In this document: piece by piece, positions 5,304-5,349 of the stretch
Layout: each line of letters begins with the position of its first letter
How positions within the stretch are numbered: position 1 is the first letter of the stretch
NCBI GenBank assembly: GCA_900547085.1
Contig: URFI01000150.1
Location: 1 to 5,349, forward strand
DNA: 5,349 nucleotides
Source: an uncultured Prevotella sp.
Lineage (GTDB): Bacteria > Bacteroidota > Bacteroidia > Bacteroidales > Bacteroidaceae
Reading direction: 5' to 3'
Program-made: the position numbers and the translations under genes
Notes under the pieces: model-generated
Seen by the model: the letters and a program-made list of their open reading frames with translations, nothing else
Databases searched by the model: none
What the model was told of the DNA's origin: nothing

Positions 5304-5349
5304 ATGAAGTTATACACTTTCTGCATCACATTTATGTTGTCTCTGCTTA
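5304..5349 (+). CDS. Start of an exported protein, cut by the window end
   Basis: ATG at 5304 opens a frame that stays open to the window edge (15 codons, MKLYTFCITFMLSLL). A lysine followed by a hydrophobic run is how a signal peptide begins, so the product is probably exported or membrane-bound; its function cannot be told. It follows the GH97 gene in the same direction after 102 bases with no clear terminator between them, so co-transcription is possible. The upstream AATATTTG (5252-5259) differs by one base from a -7 box, but no good -33 element is seen. The AT-rich sequence before the ATG has no Shine-Dalgarno motif, which is normal in Bacteroidetes. Confidence 0.6.
   Translation, partial: MKLYTFCITFMLSLL

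Overview
The window looks like chromosomal DNA from a member of the Bacteroidales, most like Prevotella or a close relative. The grounds are a Bacteroidetes-type HtpG with a long charged insertion near its C terminus, promoters of the TTTG / TAnnTTTG type, start codons without Shine-Dalgarno sequences, an ISAon1-like (ISL3-related) transposase pair of the kind common in this phylum, and a secreted GH97 glycoside hydrolase. The genus is inferred from memory of these families, not from a search.

Layout: (1) 2-1420 (+) is the 3' two thirds of htpG, cut by the window edge, followed by an intrinsic terminator at 1471-1498. (2) 1603-1775 is a complete single-gene tRNA unit: a consensus Bacteroidetes promoter, tRNA-Arg(ACG), and a terminator. 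(3) About 1814-3150, read on the minus strand, is an insertion sequence related to ISL3/ISAon1. Its orfA (N-terminal region) and orfB (DDE transposase) lie in different frames. The copy seems to have lost its 5' end: homology begins without an ATG, no matching inverted repeat is seen, and the DNA passes straight into the promoter of the next gene. (4) 3222-5201 (+) is an intact secreted GH97 enzyme with the retaining, alpha-galactosidase-type active site. (5) 5304-5349 (+) is the start of another gene whose product appears to be exported.

The htpG and tRNA genes are housekeeping genes. The GH97 gene and the following exported protein may belong to a carbohydrate-use locus that continues past the right edge, but no SusC/SusD genes or regulator are visible. 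The IS separates the two parts. No wholly new system was found. The points most worth following up are the frame arrangement and damaged 5' end of the IS, the control region squeezed between the IS remnant and the GH97 gene (dyad, promoter, six-codon upstream ORF, repeated 13-mer), and a compensated tertiary pair in the tRNA.
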